A stretch of 25,036 bases of DNA, taken from positions 1 through 25,036 of the forward strand of contig VDMD01000239.1 in NCBI GenBank assembly GCA_007026445.1. Direction: 5' to 3'. Shown piece after piece: positions 9,404 to 19,312 of the stretch. The position numbers and the translations under genes were made by a program. The DNA is from Schizophyllum amplum. Taxonomy: Eukaryota; Basidiomycota; Agaricomycetes; Agaricales; Schizophyllaceae. Within the stretch, counting starts at the first letter, position 1, and each line of letters starts with the position of its first letter. Under the pieces are notes generated by a model that did not search any database, was not told the DNA's origin, and saw only the letters and a list, made by a program, of their open reading frames with translations.

Positions 9404-10000
9404 TCAGTTCGTTACTCCTTTTGGAAGGCCTTGAGTTCGCAAAGGCGGCGCGGCGCTGGCGAGCGTCGTCCGCCTCGACGAGCGCGTCGCTACCGGCGGG
9501 TCAGTCACAAAATAATATTTTGACATTGGATACACGTACCTCTGGGTTTTCGGGGTGAATGCGCGCAGACGCGCCCTGTGAGTGAGCACGATTCGTGCAG
9601 GGCGACGGCAGGCGCAGCGTCGCCGCCGTCGCCTCGCATCATGTTTCCATCAATCTGATGGGATATGTCAGCATCCAGGACCCGGAGAATGAGCGCGGAA
9701 ACGCACCGAACTTGGATGGAAGATGCGAATAGGCATATTCCCCGCGTAGGGGAATGGCGCTATTGCGAGTGCGCACGGCGGGCACGGCGTGCCGCGTCAT
9801 CGTGAACATGTTCGGGAGGACCTCGGAAGACGATTCTGTAAGCGCGGTGCGGTCAGCCGGAAGATTCGGGACGGGGTGAAGGGAGGAGGGAGGAGGAGGG
9901 GGTGTTGCATATCGTAGTGAAGAAGAAGCGCAGGTGCGGTTTGCAGCCAGGAGCGTCGACGGTGAGGTTGGTGTACCATGATTAGTCATCTAGAATGGCA
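9404..10000 (-). pseudogene. Intron-bearing gene fragment in left arm, unrecognised
   Basis: The minus strand shows two canonical introns also present in the right arm: one around 9661-9712 (GTGCGTTTCC...CCCATCAG) and one at 9490-9539 (GTACGTGTAT...CGGTAG, 50 bp). Exon readings include IDGNMMRGDGGDAAPAV, then SDALVEADDARQRRAAF and KRSNELISKFNNDLDLPP, but these lie in different frames after splicing. An extra G at about 9740 relative to the right arm shifts the upstream frame. No family recognised. Confidence 0.35.
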
Positions 10001-10021
10001 GCGCGCGGCGAAACGAGCACG

Positions 10022-10270
10022 TTATGGACGTACCAAAAACGACGCCACATAACGAAATCGCCCTTGTTCGCGAGACAGGGCGAGTTCAACGGCGAAGATG
10101 GCATATCGGCCTGCGGGAGTAGATATCTGAACGCTAAACGAGCACATTAAGAGTGAGAAAAGTTTTTGAAGTTGGGGTGCCAACTCACCGACCAAAGGAT
10201 GTCGAGGTTTACGGTGAGAAGTCGTCGACCTTCTCGAAAGATAAGGGACGCCGTTGATCCTGCTCATCGG
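10022..10270 (+). pseudogene. Left-arm relic of the 78-aa open frame at 24244-24480
   Basis: Starts with the same MDVPKTTPHNEIALVRETG reading as the right-arm copy, then breaks: one extra G at about 10080 shifts the frame and the following 100 bp are strongly diverged. It becomes alike again at the AAAGGATGTCGAGGTTTAC block. Confidence 0.35.
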
Positions 10271-11099
10271 CACTTTCAGCAACTCATCTAGACACATGGA
10301 CGACTCACCTCGCGCAGGTACGACCCATCCCCGGCGCCAGAACGAACTCGGGGGCCGTCCGAAAGGTGGTCGCCGCTGTTTGCGCGCCACCCGGCACATC
10401 GTCGAGCATTGCGATCGATCCGCTCGAGGAACCGCGTTCAATTCTTCAAGATGGATGTTATCAGAGACGAAGAAGAGGTTGTTGAAGACGGCGGCGTGAG
10501 GGAAAGCGACGATGGGCGGGCAGCGAACATGGCGGCGCGGGAGGAGCGCGATCGGCGAGTCGGTCCGAGTACCGCACCGCCGCGTGATCCATCCTCGCGA
10601 CTTGTTCTTGACCGCCGCCGTCGCTACTGGATGGTCACCCCAGTCATCGCCGTCGCTCTCCCGACGCGTCCCCTCGACGACTTGTTATCCACGCCGCGCG
10701 CCCGCCATTCACGCGCGACTTTCTTTTTCTTTTTCGCTCTTTTTTCGATCATCCCGCCCGTCATTGCACGCGCTCCCGCCTTCCGACGGACGACACAGGC
10801 CGCGAGTTACTACTACAAGAGACCGCCACTCCACCGGCACGCCCGCCGCCAACCGCGCCGCCCCATCCACGCTCCCCGTCACGCTGCTCAAGCCAGCGCC
10901 AACGTCCACGGTTGCTGATGTCAACCGTCGGTCGCGATCACGTGACCTGCGCGCTCGCCGCGTCAAGTTCAAGGTCGTCGCCCACGTCCGTAGCCGTACA
11001 TAGACGTATTCATATATATTACAGATTCTGTCTACGCTCTGCGCTTGCCGCGCGTGAGATGAGATAAGCATTGGAGGACGTCGACGCCGTCGACGTCGA

Positions 11100-11560
11100 T
11101 ATGCCCCGCGCCGTCGTCGCTCCCGACGCTTCTGCCTTGCCCGCTTTGCCGTCGGCAACACCGTTCTGAGTACTCACCGCACTGGGAATTCACGGTGCTG
11201 CCGACGGCCCGGCGAGCGAGGCGGACGCGTCGGGAACAATGACAACGCGGGCTTTACGACACAAAGCAAAACACCGGCGGTACCCCGCGCGCGGGAACTT
11301 CCCGCTCAGGACGATCGGTAGTCCCGCGACAGCCCGCCGTCGACGCCGTCAGGACCGGCGAGCTCGTCTACATCGAGGTGAGTACTTCGCCCACTTCGTC
11401 GCATCCGCGCTGACTTATTCGTAGCTCGTTCTCCATCGCACTCAAGCTCCCCTACATCCGGCAATCCTCGCCTTCACCCGCGCCCTCATCGCCTCACCCT
11501 CTCGCCCGCGAGCTCGCCATCACGTCACCCACGCCCTCATCACCTCGCCCACGGCCTTAC
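11100..11560 (+). pseudogene. Broken gene fragment in left arm with GELVYIE exon
   Basis: An intron at 11378-11424 (47 bp, GTGAGTAC...GCTGACTTATTCGTAG) separates ...GELVYIE from LVLHRTQAPL. Upstream, EYSPHWEFTVL is readable and then lost through a one-base deletion relative to the right arm (CTGCC against CTTGCC near 11200). No continuous frame, so inferred non-coding now. Confidence 0.4.
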
Positions 11561-11635
11561 CCGGGCTCCCCTCGCCTTGCCCACGCCGACCTTCCCCGCC
11601 CGCAAAACCTCACCGGCAAGTCCCTATATCCCCAT

Positions 11636-12125
11636 TTACCCGGTCCAAGCGGAGGCCCTTCCCGCCGAGGTTCCAAGGGCGAAAAAAATGCAAAACGAAG
11701 TCAAATCGTCAAATATCCGCGCGGGGGTCCTAGAGGACGGATGCGACGGTTTGAGGGATGCGAGAACGGGGGCTTTGAGGGAGTCTGGGGAGCGCGGCGG
11801 GCGGCGCGAAGCGCCGCCGCATACGGTGAAGAAGGTGCGCGACTTGTTAATTTTACCTGCTCGAGCTGACAAAGCCTCAGACGTCCGCCCGCCGTCCCTC
11901 GCCGCTCCCGCCCGACCCCGTACCCCCATTCAGCCGGTCCAAGCGGAGGCCGTTCGCGGCGAGATTCCAGGCGTAAAATGAATGTAAAATGAAGTCATTT
12001 TGGCGAATATCCGTGCGGGGGTTCTAGCGGACGGATGCGACGGGCTGGAGGTGGCGGCGAGGACGGGCGCATTGAGGGAGTCGGGAGCGCGGCGGGCGGC
12101 GCGCAGCGCCGCCGCGCGTATTGGG
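11636..12125 (-). repeat. Two units of the ~287-bp satellite, left arm
   Basis: In reverse orientation, two units (11636-11825 and 11930-12120) carry GGCGGCGC(T/G)(T/C)CGCGCCGCC hairpin, CATCCGTCCGCTAGAACCCC-type block, CGCGGATATT, TTCATTTT and CCTCCGCTTGGACCGG ends. Spacing is 294 bp. Confidence 0.85.
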
Positions 12126-12259
12126 AGGATGGACGCGTATTGGGGAGGTGTTGTGGACGTTGAGGACGGTGGGAAGGTGCCGTGCGCGCTGGGAAAGGTG
12201 CGTAAGGCGCTCGTTCAGTCCTATGCAACACTGACGAACTTAAGCAGGCTCACAAGTCG

Positions 12260-12890
12260 TGAGGCAATGTATCGACGTCCGGCGAGCGGCGCTGTCGCGT
12301 CTGCTTTCGCCGCCGTGTCCATCACCTCCTTCGCCACACTCCCTCACTCTGTCCGCACGCGCCGCCGTGTCTTCGAAGCCCGCGAACTCGGCGTGCCCTT
12401 CACGCTCGCGACTTCGCCGTTGCTCCCTCGACCTCTCCGTGCCATTTACCTTGCCCCTGAGTCCCGCCATCCCGCCCATACCTCGGTCTCGCTCCGGCGA
12501 CCGGCGTCCGATCGTTGAGGCAATAGATCGCCGTCCGGCGAGCGGGGTGAGGCACTCGGTACCGCGTCTGACTTCACGAGGAGCTGACGAAGTCTTGCAG
12601 CCGTCGACGAGGTCGTGAAGCGGTCCGACGAGGTCCTGATGCTGTCCGGCGAGGTCGTGAGGCAATGGATCGCCTTCCGGCGAGCAAGGTCAAGGCACGC
12701 GTCCAACGAGCAAGGTCGGCGAAGCGTGCAAGGTACGTGTCCGCGAGCAAGGCGAGACGTCGGTGTTGGCGGGAGCGGAGCCTTGTGCGATTCGGCGGGT
12801 GGGGCCTTAGGCGATGAGGCAACGTATCGCCGTCCGGCGAGCGAGGTCCGTAGGCGACAAGGCAACACATCGCCGTCCGGCGAGCAAGGT
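12260..12890 (+). repeat. Five interspersed copies of a ~30-bp GAGGCAAY...CCGTCCGGCGAGC motif
   Basis: Copies at about 12262, 12518, 12658, 12817 and 12857: GAGGCAAY, three variable bases, TCGCCGTCCGGCGAGC. The core CGCCG-TC-CGGCG is a perfect inverted repeat. Spacing is irregular (40-256 bp), so it is not a simple tandem array. It lies among GACGAGGTCGTGA-type shorter repeats at 12590-12660. Confidence 0.8.
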
Positions 12891-12923
12891 TTGCGGCGAA
12901 CAAGGTACGTGCGCCCGGTCCGT

Positions 12924-13012
12924 CTTACTCACGATTTTCGACAGGGTCTTGCTTACAATTTTCAGCAGGGTCTTGCTTACAATTTTCAGCAGGGTCTTGC
13001 TTACGACGCTCG
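12924..13012 (+). repeat. 25-bp tandem repeat, three copies
   Basis: ACGATTTTCGACAGGGTCTTGCTT followed by two copies with CAATTTTCAGCAGGGTCTTGCTTA. The right arm has only two copies. Confidence 0.88.
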
Positions 13013-13422
13013 TTGCAGCGGCGGAGATGGCGCCGTCGGACTCAAGGTACACGGTATGTTTCGCCGTCTCGAACTTGATAATTCAGCAACATATTGACAT
13101 CTCCGGAGATGTGTTTGCGGCGGGTATTCTCCCGAGTGCCTTGCGAGTCTTTTTTCTATGTCTCTCGAGTTGGGTCTTGCGAGTCGTGCATTGTATGCTG
13201 CTCATGTCTCTCGAGTCGTCTTAAGAACTATCTCTACTGTTGTACTTAGAGTAGCTTCAATGCATAGTTGCCTTGCTTCCTTGTCTCATTTGTTCGCCCT
13301 GAGTCAATAATAACTGTTGACTTCAAACATATTTAGTCTGCTGAGTAAATAAGTCTGGGCCTGATACCCTGAATTGATTTCGGCGGTAGTAAACGGATAA
13401 TTTCCGCAGTTGCGCGGAAGAA

Positions 13423-13674
13423 ATGCCGCGGTTTCAAAAGACGTACCGGATGAATTTCGCGGTCAGGGAAGGGGTTGGGAACGTCTTCACAGAATGTATG
13501 CCCTGTGTTTCCGGGAATAGGAAAGATTTAGGCAGTCAGGGCAGGCAGGGTGGCGAGAGGGAAGTGCCCGAGAACGGCGAGGACGACGATGGGAGGGCGT
13601 TGAGGACGAGGGCAAGGTCGCACGAAAGGGCATCAGCCGAATTCAAAGTAAAAACAACGACTGTCCAAAAATGA
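13423..13674 (+). CDS. Hypothetical 83-aa open frame in left arm
   Basis: Its first ~53 residues (YRMNFAVREGVGNVFTECMP...) are almost identical to the right-arm frame at 20670-20921; the last 30 differ. This sits in the most conserved part of the arms, so conservation may be of DNA rather than protein. No signal peptide or domain recognised. Confidence 0.22.
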   Translation: MPRFQKTYRMNFAVREGVGNVFTECMPCVSGNRKDLGSQGRQGGEREVPENGEDDDGRALRTRARSHERASAEFKVKTTTVQK

Positions 13675-13698
13675 TGTTAATCGCACCACGCGATGGGT

Positions 13699-13995
13699 CT
13701 AGGCATTTGCATACATCAGCCGGCGATAAGTGGTCACGAAAGCGTGATATCTGGCGAGGGATCTGGGTTTTGGGGACAGCATAGAGGGAGCAAGCGTTGA
13801 GAGTTGATGCTGAAAAGTAGCTACGATTGAAGGGCGAGGGCGTCGGTGTACGCCTGTCATTATCCGGTGAGCGTAGGTGCCGCGGTTGGCGAGATATACA
13901 GTCGGAAAACGGACTTTTAAAACCACCTCTCTTTCGCCCAATCCGTGCTGTAAGTCGCGCCGATAACCCAGGTTCGGGTCACAACGCGTGATCAC
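13699..13995 (-). other. 98-codon open frame shared by both arms, probably non-coding
   Basis: Open in both arms (partner 20349-20645) with the same length and ends (MITRCDP...RRxMYAN). Roughly a dozen amino-acid replacements and few silent changes separate them, which argues against protein constraint. Arg-rich, no domain. Confidence 0.3.
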
Positions 13996-14333
13996 GCCAG
14001 CGATCGCGAGCGCCGATCGCCATCCGAGCCTGCACTCGCACTTTCTTATAGAGGCAAACGCGATTCCTGTTCACGACGACTTCACGTCCACCGCATGTCC
14101 AACCCCCACCGGCACCCCGCGGCTCGCATCGCCCGATCGCTCTTGTCTCTGACTTCCATCTCGTTACCATGGTCGCGTTCTGTTCGGGCATCCGACTTCG
14201 GTGAGTGTAGAGTCCTGCGCACAAACTCAAAGCTGACGCGCTTTGGCTCCCTCACCGTTCAGCACGATCCCTGACTCTGTGATCCCCTCGCCCGCATCGA
14301 CGCGTCCGCGAAGAAGGTCGGGCAGACACCGTC

Positions 14334-14424
14334 GCATTCTCCTCCGAGACCCGCCGCCAAAGTCGCCGCCCTCGCCTCCACATCCACTCCCCTCACCCCA
14401 GCTTCAACACCACAAAGACGCTCC
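14334..14424. other. Junction segment between arm and MYND-family copy
   Basis: 91 bp, C-rich, matching neither the right arm nor the sequence downstream of the MYND gene at 2181-4102. It is the scar between two rearrangement breakpoints. Confidence 0.5.
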
Positions 14425-14426
14425 GA

Positions 14427-15719
14427 TTAACATACATTTGGGTTACAGCACGTCTCCCATCTCGCCCAGTCCTCCTCCGCACGGTCGAGCAGCGCATAGC
14501 GGCGCTTCGCAATCGTCAGGATAGCCTCCTCGTCCTTCCGGTAACTGACGCTTGGTATCGCAGCTTCGTGCGCGTGGAAGCCCCTCAGCGCTCTCGGGTA
14601 GCTCATCATATCTGCCACCAGCTCGAGGATCTCCCCGAAGTGGCGCTGTATGTTCTCGCCGGGGTTCAGAAAGTGCGGCTCGTCGCAGTCCTCCTCGCGC
14701 AGGCGACGCAGGCGCACGAGCGTCGGGAATATCCCGTGCTCGATGGCGAGGAACTTGGCGTGGTCGCCGCGGCAGCAGAGGCGCAGGATCATCACCACGG
14801 CCATGACCCACACCTTCGCCGCGCCCGGGGTGTTGGTGAGCCGCGCGTTCACGACGGCGATGAGCGCGGCCATGTAGCAGGCGGGGAAGGTGCGCGAGTT
14901 GACGGGGTACTTGCAGGTGATCTCTTCGATGAGCAAGATGTGGTTCTTGAGTTCGTCATTGGCGGAGGGGCCGTGTGCGAGGAGGGCGCGGAGGTGGGCG
15001 GCGCCGGCGCGGAAGATGTGCTTGTGCTTGCCGCCTACAGAGGTGAGCAATCGTGTCCCGATGACGTCCTTTGCGACTTCGGGCTCCAGGCTGGACCAGA
15101 CGGCGCGGAACGTGCTCGGGCAGGACATGACTGGCTCGTAGGTGTACATTATTTCTACGAGCGGAGACTTTGTAACGCGCGACCAGTGCAGCCAGAGGAC
15201 AATGACGCTGGATAACGCGTTGTTATCGCTGCTGAGGAGGAGGTCTGCCGCTTGAGCCTTCGGAAGCGATGCGATGCACTGGGTGATTCCAAGGGATGCG
15301 AGCATGATAAGATGGCCGGTGGCTTCATCTTTGGGAAGCGGGAGGTTGGCGGCAGTGTGGTAGCTGTAGAAGGGCGCGAAGTACTCGGTCCAGCGCAGAA
15401 TTTTTGGCCAGGCAGCGTCGTCGAACGGCCACAGGCGTCGAAGAGCCGGATGTACGGAGATGAAGTACAGTTTTTTGAGTGCCAAGAGCGCAGCGACCAT
15501 AACCCGGCCTACCGGCGTGACCGTATATTCCTCGACAGGAATTGTGGGCGGCACATTCAATAGTACGTGCAGCGGGCGAGATTTGAGATGCTGCTGGATA
15601 TTCTTGCCATACGCTTGCATGCGGCTTGCGGTGTCTGTTCCAGGAAGAGCGTGTTTGTTGTCAATGGCCTCGCCGAGAAGAAGTACGCTCTCCTCCCATG
15701 TTTCTGTCGGCGGGTTCAT
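14427..15719 (-). CDS. MYND-family protein copy C, lacking the MYND finger
   Basis: ATG 15719, 430 residues, one uninterrupted frame. Nearly identical to exon 1 of the gene at 2181-4102; the differences cluster in the first ~60 residues (MNPPTE/MSFPAE; NVPPTIPVEE/KAPPFVPVDE), with only a handful later (K/S, T/A, N/D). Ends CCNPNVC: the last two codons and the TAA come from the former intron start GTATGTTAATC, after which homology to the other copy stops (14424). No finger-coding exon is found downstream, so only the first CC pair of the MYND motif remains. It may still act through its helical part, or be a dead truncation. It lies 91 bp inside the left inverted-repeat arm and is followed upstream by the BTB gene on the same strand. 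Confidence 0.82.
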   Translation of the reverse strand: MNPPTETWEESVLLLGEAIDNKHALPGTDTASRMQAYGKNIQQHLKSRPLHVLLNVPPTIPVEEYTVTPVGRVMVAALLALKKLYFISVHPALRRLWPFDDAAWPKILRWTEYFAPFYSYHTAANLPLPKDEATGHLIMLASLGITQCIASLPKAQAADLLLSSDNNALSSVIVLWLHWSRVTKSPLVEIMYTYEPVMSCPSTFRAVWSSLEPEVAKDVIGTRLLTSVGGKHKHIFRAGAAHLRALLAHGPSANDELKNHILLIEEITCKYPVNSRTFPACYMAALIAVVNARLTNTPGAAKVWVMAVVMILRLCCRGDHAKFLAIEHGIFPTLVRLRRLREEDCDEPHFLNPGENIQRHFGEILELVADMMSYPRALRGFHAHEAAIPSVSYRKDEEAILTIAKRRYALLDRAEEDWARWETCCNPNVC

Positions 15720-15880
15720 ACTGCCAATAGAGTGATGAGTAACGATGTGATTGTGAGCGGGTCAGGACAACCCAAGTGCTTACAGCAAGTGAAGACAAAA
15801 TTGCACTTCGACGCGTAAGTCGGCAGTTCGGGCCGACTTCAGCCATTGTTCTCAAGGGGTAAGTTCTCACGCCATTGTGC
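15720..15880. promoter_or_regulatory. 5' flank of copy C, related to 4103-4250
   Basis: Shares GCCATTGTTCTCAAGGGG-AAGTT and the TTCGACGCGT and CGGGCCGAC blocks with the flank of the other copy, with small indels. Beyond about 15880 the similarity ends and the space before the BTB gene begins. Confidence 0.45.
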
Positions 15881-16017
15881 ATCGATTTTCGATGCTGACT
15901 CACGCTCTGGCATTTGAACGCGGACATAAATCACGAAGGAGCATTGTATATTTCACCAGTGATCAGTTGTAAATTAGGATCACCCTATAGACTACTGGTT
16001 GAGCTTGCTAAGTAAGG

Positions 16018-17249
16018 CTAGCGATCCCTCGTCCGTGCATCCCACAACAGTCGCCAGGAGTCAGGACAGGCGCAAAACAGGCAGAAGAAAGCTGATTCAA
16101 GTCGTTGACAAGCATTCAAGACGTCTGCTGATTTGTGCATGGTGGCCCTTCGTCTTCTACTCCCTGGACTCGCCTTAGACAACGAACGTGCACAGCGGTA
16201 TACACTCACTTCCAGATCCCAACGTTTCGCAGCGAGGATATCATCCCAGTTTCCAAGGCGGAGGTATGTAGGAAATTTATCCCAGATTGCCTTGCACCAA
16301 TCAACAAACTTATCCGCAACTTCCCTGGCGCAGACCGTGCACAAGCCATCTTCCCGCATACGGTTTCGAGAGCACATCCGGCTAGTAAAAGGAAGCCTCC
16401 AATACCCTTCGCGGAGTTCAGGGGAGTCCAGCTTCAAGCGTGCATCGAAGCATGGCTGCCCGCCCTGGCAACGCGTGGTTGTGCGAGTAAAGATGTCGTA
16501 CGGCCAAGTGGCGTGAATCCTGGTACGCGCCTCAATAAGGAGAGCTAAGGAGACGCCATCGAGGTTTCGCTCGCGCCCCATCCAGGTCTGGGAGCCACAG
16601 AGTTCGAAGCCGTTGTAGGCCAGGAGATAGTATGCAACGTTCGGTAGAAGCCATGGAATGTCGACGTCGCAAGCGAGTGTGAACACGGCCTTGAGGACCG
16701 CGAGCGGGTATCCGTCCGTCTCGAATAATAGGAATTCTCGGATGGGGAGGAGCATGAAAGGGAAGTCCTTTGAGACCTCGTGCAGGAGCTGATGCAGTGC
16801 TGAGCGGCGCAGACCGAGGGCGCCGTACTTGTGCGAGACCCGTAAGACACCCTCGAATTGGGGGAAAGCTGCGACACCGAGGCCCCATGTTATAGACCTG
16901 TACGGCGCATCATCAGTTTCGGGACGCAAGGCGCAAGTAGCTATCGCATGAAGAAATCGTACACGCACTTGTCGAAGTGATACGACGCGCAGAGGTAATG
17001 ACGCATGTCGCGATGATCATCGCCCTGTAGCTCGACAAGAGGTTGACCGTCGTAGATCTCGTCAGTGCCCGACTTAGCTATAGAGAACATGTCCTTGAAG
17101 ATGGTGGAGTGCTCTGCCAAGACACTACGATGCACACGAAAGAGGTGGCCATCGACTTGTAAGACGACGTTGCCGTCGTCGAGCCAGGGATCTGATCGAG
17201 ATTGAACGGCAGTGAAGCCAGACATGTTGAGAGGAAGAACAGAGAGCAT
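16018..17249 (-). CDS. BTB/POZ-domain protein
   Basis: Two exons: 17249-16969 (or from ATG 17225, which gives the usual short leader MSGFTAV) and 16897-16018, joined in frame across a 71-bp GT-AG intron (16898-16968). From ATG 17225 it is 378 residues. The BTB core is clear: WLDDGNVVLQVDGHLFRVHR, SVLAEHSTIFKDMF, then VELQGDDHRDMRHYL; after the intron F-x-GVLRVSHKYGAL is the typical continuation. The C-terminal half contains a Cys-rich stretch (about residues 235-275, with C-x(2)-C in GLCTVCAREV). This is a common basidiomycete BTB architecture; BTB domains mediate dimerisation and, in some proteins, Cullin-3 binding. No nuclear or membrane signals seen. It is divergent from the CFEM gene to its right. 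Confidence 0.86.
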
Positions 17250-17580
17250 TAGACTAGGAACTAGCCCATGAGAGCGGGTTACTTATGGTTTGGCTTGCTA
17301 TTGTTTTTGAGGGTGCAGACGCCGGCACGCCGAGAGTCGGCTCGCCGGTAGGTTATTGTGTCGCAGAATAAGATAGTCATTCAGTCAATTGTCAGCGAAA
17401 AAAGAACTCGCAGCAAAGCGGAGGTGGAGTACAGGTGAACAATAGCTTGATTCAGATGAAGGCGAGAAGGAGGCAAGAAAGGATCAACGCAAACGTAATG
17501 CTCGGCCCGAAGGAATATTGGCGTGTGTTTGGTTCCTTCCTGCCTCAACAACGACCACGGACATCTTGTTCCAAACGACG
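17250..17580. promoter_or_regulatory. Divergent intergenic region between BTB and CFEM genes
   Basis: About 330 bp between two divergently oriented genes, so it must hold both promoters or they overlap. Contains ACGCCGGCACGCCG and a later block (CGGCCCGAAGGAATATTGGCGTGTGTTTGG) shared with 4250-4280 upstream of the decayed CFEM copy. No TATA or CCAAT box could be fixed. Confidence 0.35.
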
Positions 17581-18413
17581 ATGTCCAACAATGCAGCTCT
17601 ATCCGCTCTCCGTCTCCGTCTCCTTATCGCAAATATTTGTGCGCTGAGTAGCTCGTTGGGAGAGTAGTCGGCGTGAGCAACGCGATAATTCGCGATCGGC
17701 AACAGGCTCCAGATGATTGAGCGCGAGCTCGACGGTCTCCGCCAGCGCCTCGTCTTTCCCGACACTGGCCTATTACCCCGGACTGTGGTGCGTGAAGTTA
17801 CGAATAAAGCCGTATTTTGAAACTGACTTGAACAGTGAACAATTGTCTGCTGGACTCGATCGGTAACGCGGGCTGCGCAAGCGTGGCGGACGTGAACTGC
17901 TTCTGCACCAGGTGCGTCCTACGCCCCATCCCTATGTTCATCAATTCAACCTTCTTGCGCAGCTCCTCATTCTTCACCGGCAACTACCTGGACTGCCTCA
18001 CAAACAACTGCTCCGCGGACGAGCTCGACAATGCAGAGGGGCTTGCGGAGGAGTTTTGCGCGCTCGCCGGCCCAAGCACGAGCCTCTCCTTCACTGGCGT
18101 CTCCATGTCCGCCACCTCCTCGAGCATGGCAACACTCTCGAATGGCGCGTCCTCGCACTCAAGCACAAGCAGCAGTACGAGCACGTCGGCGTCCAGCTCT
18201 GGGTTGGATGAGCGGAGCAACGAGCAATGCTGCTGCCGCAGGCGACGCGCTGATGGACTCGTCCGACGCGATGACGCGCTGCTGCAGCGGGCATGGTGTA
18301 CTTGGCGGAGTGTGCACCTCGCTATAGGTGGCACATCGCTAGCGATGCTCGGCGGCGTCAACATCACTAACGGTGGGTTTCCTCGTCTCCCCCCTTCCCA
18401 TTCTTCATACTGA
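17581..18413 (+). CDS. CFEM-domain secreted or GPI-anchored protein
   Basis: The CFEM core is assembled by two introns, 17788-17835 (48 bp) and 17912-17962 (51 bp): ...PITPDCVNNCLLDSIGNAGC, SVADVNCFCTSSSFFTGNYL, DCLTNNCSADELDNAEGLAE, EFCALAG. All eight CFEM cysteines are present in this reading. CFEM proteins sit outside the plasma membrane or in the wall and several bind haem or act in host and surface contact. A Ser/Thr-rich stalk follows. The tail in the open frame is Arg/Cys-rich and atypical, while the +1 frame from about 18200 reads GATSNAAAAGDALM, the usual pre-GPI sequence, so a one-base shift near 18200 has probably removed the anchor signal. The signal-peptide exon is unresolved: MSNNAALSALRLRLLIANIC at 17581 is the best candidate. 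Confidence 0.72.
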
Positions 18414-19312
18414 AGGCAGCCCAGGATCGTACGAGCCCGTCCCATATACCACGATACTCACACATCTGTCATCGCCGCCCGTATCATCGATCGTCCTCGC
18501 ACATACTCTTGCGTGTACGTAGTGCCAAAACCCAATCGCTACCTGGTCGCTACGCTCACTAATATCCTTCCTCTGCCCATGCGTACTCTAAATACCTTGA
18601 ACGGTGTTGGACTGTGATATAATTTGCACCTGTAAAGCTCGAAGCTCGAGTTGCCGCTCGCGGACTTGCTGCAGCCCTCCAGCGTCGGACTTTTAGCGAA
18701 AGAGGCTGGTCCGAGCAGGGTCAGAGCCTGAGTCGTGAGGCGTGAGTCGAACGTCGTCAAAGTCCCTAAGCACTATGAAGCCGTGCGCATGATAAACGCA
18801 CTAGTCGCGAACGAGGCTGACTTTGTGCAGTGGCTCGCACTCGCGCCGCTCGCGCCTTTCGTGAGTGCAGTTCACTTTTCCTGAGGGAAAGTGCAGCAAG
18901 AGAGCGAAGATATACGTCAAAGGAATATGATTTAGAAGGTCCCCGTGCTTTATTCATCAGCGGTCTCACTCGACGCGCGCCGCGACGTTCCCGCGGTATT
19001 CCGAGGTCCAGCGCGGGCGGGCGTGGCGCATTGTTGTCCGAAAGGGGTAATCGCATCAAGAGCGCACTCATCAGCTTGTTTCTTGAGAAGGAGTAAGGTA
19101 GAGAGGAAGCTGTAATTTCTGGTGGTAGGGGGCATATGTAAGAGTTATTCTAGAGAATCTTGAGGGATACGAGTGAAGTGGCAGAGAAGTAAAACCTCCC
19201 GACTGGCGGACGAGGCGTGGGAAAGCGCATACACGTGAGCTAGGTTCGAGATCACGTGTGGCGTAAGCCACACTCTGGCAGTGGCAGCAGCAACCAGCTC
19301 AATGGCATTGAT
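18414..19312. other. No gene resolved; one exon-like open stretch
   Basis: The plus strand at 18732-18860 reads NVVKVPKHYEAVRMINALVA then NEADFVQWLALAPLAPF, followed at once by a GTGAGT donor at 18861. It looks like a coding exon, but I found no partner exon or family. An AGTGCAG-CTTTC inverted piece flanks it at 18862-18895. The rest shows no supported feature. Confidence 0.3.

Larger units (their letters stand above)
9454..14333. repeat. Left arm of a large inverted repeat
   Basis: The reverse complement of this stretch matches 20128-25036 in the same order. The inner edge is sharp: GACACCGTC at 14325-14333 pairs with GACGGTGTC at 20128, beyond which the sequences differ. At the outer side the match runs to the last base of the window (GAGCGTCGTCC near 9460), so the true end may be farther left only if the right arm continues. 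Identity is uneven: about 97% over 13070-13560, much lower over 10620-10970, with indels throughout (for example about 90 bp extra near 14070-14150). This is an older duplication, not a collapsed assembly palindrome. Confidence 0.9.

Noticed and set aside
13699..13995. Conserved 98-aa gene in both arms
   Set aside because: Kept only as a non-coding open frame: replacements dominate over silent changes between arms.
9454..14333. Terminal inverted repeats of a DNA transposon or LTR element
   Set aside because: No transposase, integrase or reverse transcriptase motif in the spacer and no target-site duplication visible; arms are too long and carry gene fragments. Cannot be excluded because the right outer end is outside the window.
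19230..19270. tRNA-like TTCGAGATC segment
   Set aside because: No matching acceptor stem or anticodon arm could be folded around it.
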